A stretch of DNA of 64,000 bases from Azovibrio restrictus DSM 23866 (GTDB lineage: Bacteria; Pseudomonadota; Gammaproteobacteria; Burkholderiales; Rhodocyclaceae). Position numbers and translations under genes: made by a program. The stretch spans positions 186,001 to 250,000 of the forward strand of contig NZ_AUCH01000003.1 of NCBI RefSeq assembly GCF_000429665.1. Reading direction: 5' to 3'. Shown here one piece after another: positions 37,808 through 45,649 of this stretch (the stretch's first letter is position 1; each line of letters opens with the position of its first letter). The notes below the pieces were generated by a model. That model did no database searches. It was given only the letters and a program-made list of their open reading frames with translations, and was not told where the DNA came from.

Positions 37808-38526
37808 CCCCTGACCCGGACGATTTCAACCTCTTCGAAGCCGAGGAGAGCCTGGCGCGCCGCACCGCCGAGCTGCTTGCCGGTCAGACCCTGCCGGCAG
37901 AGCTGGAGGCCCCCTGCCGGGAACTGCTGGGCGGCTACAACAAGCTGCTGCGCGAGACCCGGCAACTGATCCGCCTCTCCGACCGGCGCGAACGGGAGCT
38001 GAACCGCCTCAACCGCAAGCTCGAACAACTGACCAGCACCCTCGCCTACCAGGCCGAACGGGACCCGCTGACCGGCGCCTACAACAAGGGAGCGGCCACC
38101 CGCCTGATCGAGGCGGCCCTGGAACGGGAAGAGTTCGGCCTGCTGCTCTTCGACATCGACTTCTTCAAGCGGGTCAACGACAACCATGGCCACCCCTGCG
38201 GCGACAAACTGCTGCAGAACCTGGCAGACCTGGTCCAGGAAAGCCTGGGCCCCGAGGACCGGCTTGGCCGTTTTGGCGGCGAGGAATTCGTGATCATCCT
38301 GCGCCAGCCCTCCCTGATCGTCTGCAAGGGCTTCGCCGAACGCCTGCGCCGCCACGTGGAGCTCACCCCCTTTGACGGCGCCGACCAGGTCCTGCACATC
38401 ACCCTCAGCTTCGGCCTGGTCCTCTGCCAGCCCGGCGACTCCTTCGAAGAGGTCTATCGACGCGCCGACCAGGCCCTCTACGCCGCCAAGCGCAATGGCC
38501 GCAACCGGGTCGAGGTCGCCGAATGA
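37804..38526 (+). CDS. siaD: SiaD-type diguanylate cyclase
   Basis: 240 aa. An N-terminal helix (about 40-85) with heptads suitable for dimerisation and SiaC binding, then a GGDEF domain with the active RFGGEEF site at residues 156-162 and DIDFFKRVNDNHGH for substrate and metal. The position of the RxxD inhibitory site reads GPED, so product inhibition at the canonical I-site seems lost. It makes c-di-GMP when bound by SiaC. The stop overlaps the following small gene. Confidence 0.92.
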   Translation: MTPDPDDFNLFEAEESLARRTAELLAGQTLPAELEAPCRELLGGYNKLLRETRQLIRLSDRRERELNRLNRKLEQLTSTLAYQAERDPLTGAYNKGAATRLIEAALEREEFGLLLFDIDFFKRVNDNHGHPCGDKLLQNLADLVQESLGPEDRLGRFGGEEFVIILRQPSLIVCKGFAERLRRHVELTPFDGADQVLHITLSFGLVLCQPGDSFEEVYRRADQALYAAKRNGRNRVEVAE

Positions 38527-38756
38527 GCCAGCATCGCTGCGCCACCTGCCTGAAGCCCCTGGCGCCGCAGCGCGTGCGGGCCGGGGAAATCCTCTGCCCG
38601 GACTGCGAAACCCGGTGGCTGCAGCAACTGGCCGCCCGCCCCCTCACGAACGCCAAGCTCGGGGCCGAGCCCCGGCAAGGCCGCCCCCGTCAGTCCCGCT
38701 CGGCCGCCAGGCCTGAGCCCAAGCTGGATCAACCAGACAGCCCCGCTTTCCCCTGA
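38523..38756 (+). CDS. Small zinc-ribbon protein at the end of the sia operon
   Basis: 77 aa. Two CxxC pairs, CATC near residue 6 and CPDC near residue 26, form a probable zinc ribbon; the C-terminal half is low-complexity and rich in Arg, Pro and Ser (RQGRPRQSRSAARPEP). The ATG overlaps the siaD stop (ATGA), so it is translationally coupled to the c-di-GMP module. Function unknown. No terminator is clear before the next gene. Confidence 0.6.
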   Translation: MSQHRCATCLKPLAPQRVRAGEILCPDCETRWLQQLAARPLTNAKLGAEPRQGRPRQSRSAARPEPKLDQPDSPAFP

Positions 38757-38810
38757 GGCCCGCTCCGAAAAGGCAGGGATAAACGCCGCATCATGCCGCA
38801 CGGATTCCCA

Positions 38811-38831
38811 TAAACTGTATATACTGTTTAT
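38811..38831. promoter_or_regulatory. Near-palindromic operator-like site upstream of the AKPT-repeat gene
   Basis: TAAACTGTATATACTGTTTA (38811-38830) is a palindrome with two symmetric mismatches; it can also be read as a direct repeat of ACTGTATAT and ACTGTTTAT. It lies about 30 bp before the start codon at 38862, where a promoter or operator would be expected. No known regulator is assigned. Confidence 0.5.
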
Positions 38832-38861
38832 TCCGTAATAACCGATAAACAGGAGTCCAGC

Positions 38862-39524
38862 ATGACCGAGCCAGTCACCCCGGCGGCCCCCGCCCCCGCC
38901 ACCACCCCGGAGCCGGCAGCCCCTGCCGGAACAGCGGCAGGCAAACCCCGGAGCACCAAGGGCGCCGCCGCCAAGCCTACCGCCAAGCCTACCGCCAAGC
39001 CTACCGCCAAGCCTACCGCCAAGCCTACCGCCAAGCCCGCCGCTAAGCCCGCCGCCGGAACCCGCAAGCCGCCCGCCAAGGCAGCGGCTCCGGCGGCCAA
39101 ACAAAGCACCAAACAAGCCGCCGCGACAGCCACACCAAGCACCACCGCTGCAAAGACCGTGAAGGCTGCCCCCAAACCTGCCGTCGTCCCCAAGCCCCCC
39201 CGGCAGAAAACCCCGGCGGCGCCCAAGTCCGCCAAGCCGGTAAAGGAGGAAAAAGAGGTGAAAGAGGCCGCCAAGCCGGAAAAGGTCAGCAAGCCGAAGA
39301 AAGCCAAGCTGATACGCGACAGCTTCACCATGCCCGAGCACGAATACGCCGCCCTGGGCGAACTGAAGAAGCGCCTGCTGCCCCTGGGCGTGGCCGCCAA
39401 GAAGAGCGAGCTGCTGCGCGCCGGCGTCGCCCTGCTGGCCAAGCTCGACGACCAGGCCCTGGGCGCCGCCCTGGCAGGGGTGGAAGTGATCAAGACCGGG
39501 CGCCCCGCCAGGAACAGCAAGTAA
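38862..39524 (+). CDS. Ala/Pro/Lys-rich protein with histone H1-like repeats
   Basis: 220 aa, AGGAG before the ATG. The N-terminal ~145 residues are low-complexity and basic: AAKPTAKPTAKP repeats followed by further Ala/Lys/Pro/Thr segments, like histone H1/AlgP-type tails. The C-terminal ~75 residues are a compact domain (KKAKLIRDSFTMPEHEYAAL, then KKRLLPLGVAAKKSELLRAG) that might bind DNA or RNA polymerase. Function unknown. A nucleoid-associated role is a reasonable guess from charge. The upstream site at 38811 may control it. Confidence 0.75.
   Translation: MTEPVTPAAPAPATTPEPAAPAGTAAGKPRSTKGAAAKPTAKPTAKPTAKPTAKPTAKPAAKPAAGTRKPPAKAAAPAAKQSTKQAAATATPSTTAAKTVKAAPKPAVVPKPPRQKTPAAPKSAKPVKEEKEVKEAAKPEKVSKPKKAKLIRDSFTMPEHEYAALGELKKRLLPLGVAAKKSELLRAGVALLAKLDDQALGAALAGVEVIKTGRPARNSK
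38970..39053 (+). repeat. 12-bp tandem repeat (GCCAAGCCTACC), 5 perfect plus 2 degenerate copies
   Basis: Five identical units run from 38970 to 39029, then GCCAAGCCCGCC and GCTAAGCCCGCC. Each unit adds four residues (AKPT) in frame. Slippage would change protein length without a frameshift. Confidence 0.95.
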
Positions 39525-39600
39525 GGAAACAGCCCCCGGGCCGCCTCCTGGCCCCGGGGAACTGGCTGCTAAACTCCCGCTTTTTGCCCGGGAGTCATGA

Positions 39601-40203
39601 ATGCCCTGTTTCGATAGTGCGGTGGAAGCCATCCACCAGAAAGGTTATTTCGTCGGCGAGCAGTTCTGGCCAGCGTCCGAGGCGCTGGCCATGACTGCAG
39701 CCTGCCAGGAACTGAAGCGGCAGGAACGCTTTCGCCCCGCCCGCATCGGCCGGGCCCAGGAAAAGCAACGCCACGAAGCCATCCGCAGCGACCTGATCTG
39801 CTGGCTGGACAGCGATCTCCCCGCCCCCCTGCAGCATTACCTGGACGCCCTGGAGGCCTACCGCCAGCAGGTGAACCGGGAGCTGCTGCTGGGCCTGGAC
39901 CACGTGGAAGTCCACGCCGCCTACTATCCCCCGGGCGCCCACTACGGCCGGCACCTGGACCGGCACCGGGACGATGATGCCCGCACCCTCACCGCCATCC
40001 TCTACCTGAACCCGGACTGGCAAGCCGAAGACGGCGGCCTGCTCAGCATCGACCTGCCCGACGGCAGCCAGGCCACGGTGCTGCCCCGCCTGGGCACCTT
40101 CGTGTCCTTCCTCTCTGCCGAATTCCCCCACGAAGTGCTGCCCACCCGCCGGGACCGCCTGACCCTGACCGGCTGGTACCGCCGCCGGGGCAGCCCCTTC
40201 TGA
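39601..40203 (+). CDS. 2OG-Fe(II) oxygenase (prolyl 4-hydroxylase-like)
   Basis: 200 aa double-stranded beta-helix enzyme. The iron ligands are His118 and Asp120 (HLDRHRDDD) and His177 (FPHEVLP), with Arg in PTRRDRLTLTGW binding 2-oxoglutarate. The similarity is to SM-20/PHD-type oxygenases that hydroxylate protein prolines, in bacteria sometimes EF-Tu; the substrate here is unknown. The start MPCFDSAVEAIHQKGYF has GGGAG upstream. Ends just before the WGR/DUF4132 gene region. Confidence 0.88.
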   Translation: MPCFDSAVEAIHQKGYFVGEQFWPASEALAMTAACQELKRQERFRPARIGRAQEKQRHEAIRSDLICWLDSDLPAPLQHYLDALEAYRQQVNRELLLGLDHVEVHAAYYPPGAHYGRHLDRHRDDDARTLTAILYLNPDWQAEDGGLLSIDLPDGSQATVLPRLGTFVSFLSAEFPHEVLPTRRDRLTLTGWYRRRGSPF

Positions 40204-40260
40204 AGCCCCGGCCCGCCAGCGGAGCTCCGGAACACCTGACAACTTTGCCTGGTACGGGAA

Positions 40261-40293
40261 GGCCAGGAATGGGGATAATCCCCCGTTCCTGCC
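40261..40293. promoter_or_regulatory. Inverted repeat around a -10-like element before the WGR gene
   Basis: AGGAATGGGGA and TCCCCCGTTCCT flank TAA, giving a 10-bp stem with small mismatches. GATAATCC in its centre resembles a -10 element. Either an operator over a promoter for the gene at 40343 or a weak hairpin after the oxygenase gene. Confidence 0.4.
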
Positions 40294-40342
40294 AACCCGT
40301 CCGTACGCGGCCTCCCCCGCTACGGCCAACTAGGACTTCTGC

Positions 40343-43243
40343 ATGCGGCGCTTCGAGTTCATCGACGGAAAATCGAGCAAATTCTGGGAAATCACGGTCA
40401 GCAACGAGGAACTCACGGTCAACTACGGCCGCATAGGTACCCAGGGACAAAGCAAGACCAAGACCTTTACCAGTGAGGCCGCGGCCCAGGCCGAAGCCGC
40501 CAGGCTGATCCGCGAGAAGACAGGCAAGGGCTACGCCGAAGTGAGCGGCAATCCCGACACCGACGCCGGACAGCCCGCAGCCCCCCAGGCGAGCCGCAGC
40601 GCCCCGCCCCGGGCAGTAGCTGCCGCAGCCCCGGCAGCTCCGGCCGCCCTGCCCCCCCAGGCCAGCACCAGCACGCCTCCCGCCCCGGCCCCTGAAGACG
40701 ACCCAGCCACCGTCCACGACACGACGGACGGCCTGGCCTGGCCTTCGGCCGGCTTTGTCTGGACCGAGGCGTGGCGTGCCCGGCTGCCGGTGGTACGGGG
40801 CGTGCGGGTGGCAACTGAGCCCCTGGAAGCCGGCGATCTCGACAAGCTGCCCTTCGAGGGGGACCCGCGCCACTGCACCGACCTGAAGACCTGGCAGCAG
40901 TCCCTGCCGGCGGAGGCTGGCCTGGGGCAAGGGCTGTACCCGCTGGTGAAGGCGGCCGCCGCCCTGCACGGGGTCCCCTTCGCGGTGGAACTGCTGCTGC
41001 ACACCGCCGCCGACTGGCGCCAAAGCAGTCACCTCAAGTATTCCTTCGGGCTCTCCCGCCCGGCCCGCTGGCTGCGCAAATATATCGCCGCCTGCAGCGA
41101 TGCCGACCATGGCCGCTGCGTCGCCGTTGCCGAGCGCTTCCGGGGTGCGGACATCTATGGTGACAGCCTCATCTGCCACCTGTTCCCCGAGCAAGAGGCC
41201 TGGGCCGAGGCCTGCGCTGCCAACCCCGAGGTCCAGGAGGACACGGACATCCTGGCGCTGTTGTACGACACCGCCCTCTCCCCCGAAACCCTGCTGCGCA
41301 TCCTGCGCGGCCGTTACGGGGAAGCCTTCGGCTGGGACGGCAGCCGCCACTCCCCCGGCCCCATCCTGCTGCAACTGCAGCTGCACGGCGTCGCCGCCCT
41401 GCCCCTGTTCGAAGCCGCCCTCAAGCAGTACACCCGGCAGTACTCCTACTTCCTGCCCGCCCTGGAACATCTGCTCCAGCTGCTCGAACAGCTGGAGGCC
41501 CCCGAGGTGTTTCCGCTCCTGTTCCGGCACGTGGAAGCGGCGCCGGTGCGGGAGCTGCTGCAACGGCTGGCCGCCCGCTGGCCGGCCGCCCTGTTCAAGA
41601 CGGCCCTGCTCACTCCGCGCCGCAGCGACGCCCTGGAGGACTGGGCCGTCCGTCTCGGGGTGGAGCGCCCGGACATCATCGATACGGTCCTGGCGGCCAG
41701 CACCCCGGGAGAACGAGCCCGCCTGGAAACAGTGGTGCGCCAGCGGCTGCGCCCGGTCGAAGCCGACAGTGCCAGGCTGCCCCCGGCCTTGCGCCAGGCG
41801 CCGGCCGACCTGCCGGCGGCCAAGGGCAAAAAGCCGCTGCTGCCGGACTTCTTTCAGGCCCCGACCCTGCGCCGGCCCCTGCTGCGCGCCGAACTGGGCG
41901 GCGGCGCCCTGCCACTGGCGGCCATGGAAATTCTCGGCCGGCTGCTCGCCGCCAGCACCCTGGAAGCGCCCCGCCCGGAACTGGCCGAGGTCCGCGCCGC
42001 CTGCACCCCGGAATCCCTGGCCGATTTTGCCTGGAGCCTGTTCTGCGCCTGGCAGGTGGCGGGCTCCCCCAGCAAGCAGTCCTGGGCCTTCAGCGCCCTG
42101 GGCCTGCTGGGCAACGCCGGCACCGCCTACAAGCTGGCGCCCCTGATCCGCCTGTGGCCGGGCCAGTCCGCCCACGCCCGCGCCACCCTGGGCCTGGACA
42201 TCCTGGCCGCCCTGGGGAGCGACGCGGCCCTGATGCAGCTCAACGCCATCGCCGAGAAGGTCAAGCACGCGGGCCTGCAGGCCCGGGCCCGGGAGCGTAT
42301 CGACCACATCGCCCAGACCCGGGGCTTGAGCCCCGCAGAGCTGTCCGACCGGCTGGTGCCCGACCTGAGGCTGGACGAGCAGGGTTCGGTCTGGCTCGAT
42401 TTCGGCCCGCGCCAGTTCCGGGTGCAGCTGGACGAGGCCTTGAAGCCCCGGCTGTTCGATGGCAGCGGCAAGATACTCAAGGACCTGCCCAAGCCGGGGC
42501 GCCAGGACGAAACGGAGCTGGCGGAGGCCGCCATCGCCCAGTTCAAGGCCCTGAAGAAGGAAGCCAAGGCCGTGGCCGCCCTGCACATTCCGCGTCTGGA
42601 GCGGGCCATGGCCGCCCAGCGGCGCTGGCAGCCCGAAGTGTTCCAGATGCTGTTCATCCACCATCCGCTGCTACGCCAGCTGGCCCGGCGCCTGCTCTGG
42701 GGCGTGTATCGCGACGGCATCGCCATGGACGCCTTCCGGGTGGCCGAAGATGGCACCCTGGCCGACCGGGATGACGAAACCTATGTCCTGCCGGCCCCGG
42801 ACAGCGGCGCCGAAATCGGCATCGCCCACCCCCTGGAGTTGCCGCCGGAACTGCTGACTGCCTTCGGGCTGCGCTTTGCCGAATACGAGATCATGCAGCC
42901 CTTCCGACAGTTGGGCCGGGAAACCTATGTAGTGGACGAGGCCGAACACCGGGCAGGTGAATTGCTGCGGTTCAAGGACAAGGTGGTGCATTCCGGCGCC
43001 CTCATGGGCCTGAGCGCCCGAGACTGGGAGCCGGAAGAAGGGGGCTATTCGATCCGCAGTTTCACCAAGACCCTGGCCAGCGGCGAACAGGCATGTCTGG
43101 AGCTGGAACCCGGCATCCTGCTCGGAGAACTGGCCGCCGAGCCGGAGCAGACCCTGGTGCGCTTGGATTTGCCCTCGACTCAGACTTCCCCGGTCTGGGT
43201 CAGCGAGCTGATCCGCGACATCGAACTCCTCTCACCCAGGTAA
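40343..43243 (+). CDS. WGR and DUF4132 domain protein (MolR/YehI-like)
   Basis: 966 aa. The N-terminal WGR domain (FEFIDGKSSKFWEI; NYGRIGTQGQSKTKTF) resembles the nucleic-acid-binding module of PARPs and bacterial MolR. A Pro/Ala-rich linker (75-130) follows, then a long helical, HEAT-like region, then the C-terminal DUF4132 domain (RRLLWGVYRDG, ELPPELLTAFGLRFAEYEIMQPFRQL, SIRSFTKTL). E. coli YehI and MolR have the same pair of domains, with poorly known functions. It is much longer than its neighbours but shows no codon or GC shift by eye. Confidence 0.85.
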   Translation: MRRFEFIDGKSSKFWEITVSNEELTVNYGRIGTQGQSKTKTFTSEAAAQAEAARLIREKTGKGYAEVSGNPDTDAGQPAAPQASRSAPPRAVAAAAPAAPAALPPQASTSTPPAPAPEDDPATVHDTTDGLAWPSAGFVWTEAWRARLPVVRGVRVATEPLEAGDLDKLPFEGDPRHCTDLKTWQQSLPAEAGLGQGLYPLVKAAAALHGVPFAVELLLHTAADWRQSSHLKYSFGLSRPARWLRKYIAACSDADHGRCVAVAERFRGADIYGDSLICHLFPEQEAWAEACAANPEVQEDTDILALLYDTALSPETLLRILRGRYGEAFGWDGSRHSPGPILLQLQLHGVAALPLFEAALKQYTRQYSYFLPALEHLLQLLEQLEAPEVFPLLFRHVEAAPVRELLQRLAARWPAALFKTALLTPRRSDALEDWAVRLGVERPDIIDTVLAASTPGERARLETVVRQRLRPVEADSARLPPALRQAPADLPAAKGKKPLLPDFFQAPTLRRPLLRAELGGGALPLAAMEILGRLLAASTLEAPRPELAEVRAACTPESLADFAWSLFCAWQVAGSPSKQSWAFSALGLLGNAGTAYKLAPLIRLWPGQSAHARATLGLDILAALGSDAALMQLNAIAEKVKHAGLQARARERIDHIAQTRGLSPAELSDRLVPDLRLDEQGSVWLDFGPRQFRVQLDEALKPRLFDGSGKILKDLPKPGRQDETELAEAAIAQFKALKKEAKAVAALHIPRLERAMAAQRRWQPEVFQMLFIHHPLLRQLARRLLWGVYRDGIAMDAFRVAEDGTLADRDDETYVLPAPDSGAEIGIAHPLELPPELLTAFGLRFAEYEIMQPFRQLGRETYVVDEAEHRAGELLRFKDKVVHSGALMGLSARDWEPEEGGYSIRSFTKTLASGEQACLELEPGILLGELAAEPEQTLVRLDLPSTQTSPVWVSELIRDIELLSPR

Positions 43244-43382
43244 TCGGTACTCCGTCGGACGAGCCCGGGGCCCCTGTCTGCCATCCAGGGGAAAGGGAGT
43301 AAACTCTGACGGTGGTAGTGGGGTGCCGGAAAATACCGGTCCCCCGCACCGCCCCGACCCTCAAGCACGGAGACCATACCCC

Positions 43383-43820
43383 ATGGACGAATTCATGCAA
43401 GCCGCCCTCGCCGAAGCCCGCCAGGGCCTGGCCGAAGGAGGCATTCCCATCGGTTCGGTGATCGTGCACCAGGGCCGCATCATCGGCCGGGGGCATAACC
43501 GCCGCATCCAGCAGGGCAGCCCCATCCTGCATGGGGAAATGGACGCCTTCGAAAATGCCGGGCGGCAGCCGGCCCGGGTCTACCGGGAATCGGTGCTGTA
43601 CACCACCCTATCACCCTGCAGCATGTGCAGCGGCGCCATCCTGCTCTACGGCATTCCCCGGATCGTCGTCGGGGAAAACCGGACCTTCATGGGGGAAGAG
43701 GAGCTCTTGCGCAGCCGGGGCGTGAGGGTCGAGGTGCTGCAGGACGAAAGCTGCATCACCCTGATGCGGGATTTCATCGCCGCCCGACCGGACTTGTGGA
43801 ACGAGGATATCGGCGTCTGA
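43383..43820 (+). CDS. Fungal-type (FCY1-like) cytosine deaminase
   Basis: 145 aa zinc-dependent CDA-fold deaminase. His50 and Glu52 (HGEMDAFENAGR) and Cys79/Cys82 (LSPCSMCSGAI) form the zinc site. The whole pattern, including YTTLSPC.MC.GAI..YGIPR.VVGEN and a C-terminal DERC-like segment ending W.EDIG, follows yeast cytosine deaminase, rather than E. coli CodA, an unrelated fold. It would turn cytosine into uracil; nucleoside or tRNA deaminase activity is less likely. ATG 43383, divergent context unclear, ended by a hairpin. Confidence 0.85.
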   Translation: MDEFMQAALAEARQGLAEGGIPIGSVIVHQGRIIGRGHNRRIQQGSPILHGEMDAFENAGRQPARVYRESVLYTTLSPCSMCSGAILLYGIPRIVVGENRTFMGEEELLRSRGVRVEVLQDESCITLMRDFIAARPDLWNEDIGV

Positions 43821-43838
43821 ATCCCGAGGGCAGAAACA

Positions 43839-43872
43839 AGAACGGCGACGGTTGAACCGTCGCCGTTCTGCT
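43839..43872. terminator. Bidirectional terminator between deaminase and lpdA
   Basis: 14-bp stem AGAACGGCGACGGT / ACCGTCGCCGTTCT with a TGA loop, flanked by A-rich and T-rich bases, between convergent genes. Confidence 0.88.
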
Positions 43873-43888
43873 TTCAGGAGAGGCTGAT

Positions 43889-45631
43889 TTACTTCTTGCG
43901 CGCCGGCGGCAGGTCGGTGCAGCTGCCGTGTGCCACTTCCGCCGCCATGCCGATGGATTCGCACAGGGTCGGGTGGGGGTGGATGGTCTTGCCGATGTCC
44001 ACCGCGTCGCAGCCCATTTCCACGGCTAGGCAGACTTCGCCGATCAGGTCGCCGGCGTTCATGCCCACCACCGCGCCACCCAGGATGCGGTGAGTTGCCG
44101 CATCAAAGAGCAGCTTGGTGAAGCCTTCCTCGGCGCCGTTGGCGATGGCGCGACCCGAGGCGGCCCAGGGGAACACGGCCTTCTCGAACTTGATGCCTTC
44201 GGCCTTCAACTGATCCTCGGTCTTGCCGGCCCAGGCGATTTCCGGGTGGGTGTAGGCGACGCTGGGAATCTGCAGGGCATCAAACGCAGCCTTTTCACCG
44301 GCAGCAACCTCGGCGGCGACGTGGGCTTCATGCACCGCCTTGTGGGCCAGCATGGGCTGGCCGACGATGTCGCCGATGGCGAAGATGTGGGGCACGTTGG
44401 TGCGCATCTGGGCATCCACGTTGATGAAGCCCCGGTCGGTCACCGCGACTCCAGCCTTGTCGGCAGCGATCTTCTTGCCGTTGGGGGTGCGCCCCACGGC
44501 CACCAGCACCAGGTCGAAGGCTTCCTTCTCGCCGCTGGAATAGGTGACCTCAATGCCTTCAGCCTTGGCTTCGGCGGCAGTGACGCCGGTGGCCAGCAGG
44601 ATGCGATCGAAGCGGTGGGCGTTCTTCTTTTCCCAGACCTTGACCAGGTCCCGATCAGCGCCGGGCATCAGGCCGGGACCCAGTTCCACCACGGTGATGC
44701 GGGCACCCAGGCTGCTGTACACCGTCGCCATTTCCAGGCCGATGATGCCGCCGCCGATGACCAGCATTTTCTTCGGCACCTGGCGCAGTTCCAGGGCGCC
44801 GGTGGAGTCGATGACGCGCGGGTCGTCCTTGGGCATGAAGGGCAGGGCCACGGGCTGCGAGCCGGCGGCGATGATGGCGTTCTTGAACTTCACCACCTGC
44901 TTCGTGCCATCGGCGGCCGTCACTTCCATGTGATTGGGGTCGATGAATTGCCCCAGGCCCTGGAGGTGCTGCACCTTGCGGCCCTTGGCCATGCCGGCCA
45001 GACCGCCGGTGAGCTTCCCCACCACCTTGTCCTTGTGGGCGCGCAGCTTGTCGATGTCGATGGTCGGCGCGGCAAAGCTGACGCCGCAGTCGGCCAGATG
45101 CTGGGCTTCTTCCACCACGGCGGCCACGTGCAGCAGAGCCTTGGAGGGGATGCAGCCTACGTTGAGGCAAACCCCGCCCAGGGTGGCGTAACGTTCCACC
45201 AGCACGGTCTTTAGCCCCAAGTCGGCGGAACGGAAGGCGGCGGAATAGCCGCCGGGGCCGGCACCCAGCACCAGCATGTCGCATTCCACGTCGGCACCGC
45301 CGCTGTGGCTGCCAGCCACGGGGGCAACTACGGGCGCCGCAACCGGCGCGGCGGCCGGCGCAGAGGCTGCGGGGGCAGGTGCCGATGCAGCAGCGCCGGC
45401 TTCCACCTTGATCAGCAGGGTGCCTTCGGCCACCTTGTCGCCCAGCTTGACCAGCACTTCCTTGACCACGCCGGCAGCCGAGGACGGCACGTCCATGGTG
45501 GCCTTGTCGGACTCCAGGGTGCAGATGGCGTCGTCCACCTTGATGCTGTCGCCCACTTTCACGAACAGGTCGATGATGGGCACCGCATCGAAATCGCCGA
45601 TATCCGGGACTTTGACTTCCACGAGACTCAT
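43889..45631 (-). CDS. lpdA: Dihydrolipoyl dehydrogenase with N-terminal lipoyl domain (PDH E3)
   Basis: 580 aa. Residues 1-80 are a lipoyl domain (ESDKATMDVPS, lipoyl Lys), an Ala/Pro linker follows, then the flavoprotein: GAGPGGYSAAFRSADLG (FAD), GGVCLNVGCIPSK (redox Cys pair), GGGIIGLEMATVY (NAD) and HPHPTLCES (catalytic His). It reoxidises dihydrolipoamide with NAD+ in pyruvate dehydrogenase. A fused lipoyl domain is common for PDH-type E3 in Beta- and Gammaproteobacteria. Last gene of the leftward aceE-aceF-lpdA operon. Confidence 0.95.
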   Translation of the reverse strand: MSLVEVKVPDIGDFDAVPIIDLFVKVGDSIKVDDAICTLESDKATMDVPSSAAGVVKEVLVKLGDKVAEGTLLIKVEAGAAASAPAPAASAPAAAPVAAPVVAPVAGSHSGGADVECDMLVLGAGPGGYSAAFRSADLGLKTVLVERYATLGGVCLNVGCIPSKALLHVAAVVEEAQHLADCGVSFAAPTIDIDKLRAHKDKVVGKLTGGLAGMAKGRKVQHLQGLGQFIDPNHMEVTAADGTKQVVKFKNAIIAAGSQPVALPFMPKDDPRVIDSTGALELRQVPKKMLVIGGGIIGLEMATVYSSLGARITVVELGPGLMPGADRDLVKVWEKKNAHRFDRILLATGVTAAEAKAEGIEVTYSSGEKEAFDLVLVAVGRTPNGKKIAADKAGVAVTDRGFINVDAQMRTNVPHIFAIGDIVGQPMLAHKAVHEAHVAAEVAAGEKAAFDALQIPSVAYTHPEIAWAGKTEDQLKAEGIKFEKAVFPWAASGRAIANGAEEGFTKLLFDAATHRILGGAVVGMNAGDLIGEVCLAVEMGCDAVDIGKTIHPHPTLCESIGMAAEVAHGSCTDLPPARKK

Positions 45632-45649
45632 GATGATCTCCTTCCCGGC

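Noticed and set aside
38811..38831. LexA (SOS) box
   Set aside because: LexA sites need CTGT and ACAG eight bases apart; here the second half is ACTGTT in direct orientation, so the match is only one half-site.
38970..39053. CRISPR array
   Set aside because: Units are 12 bp, contiguous without spacers, in frame within a gene, and no cas gene is present.
43318..43345. Structured RNA or riboswitch before the cytosine deaminase gene
   Set aside because: GGGG..CCGG / CCGG..CCCC can pair, but the stem is short, no known riboswitch core is present, and such pairings are frequent in high-GC DNA.
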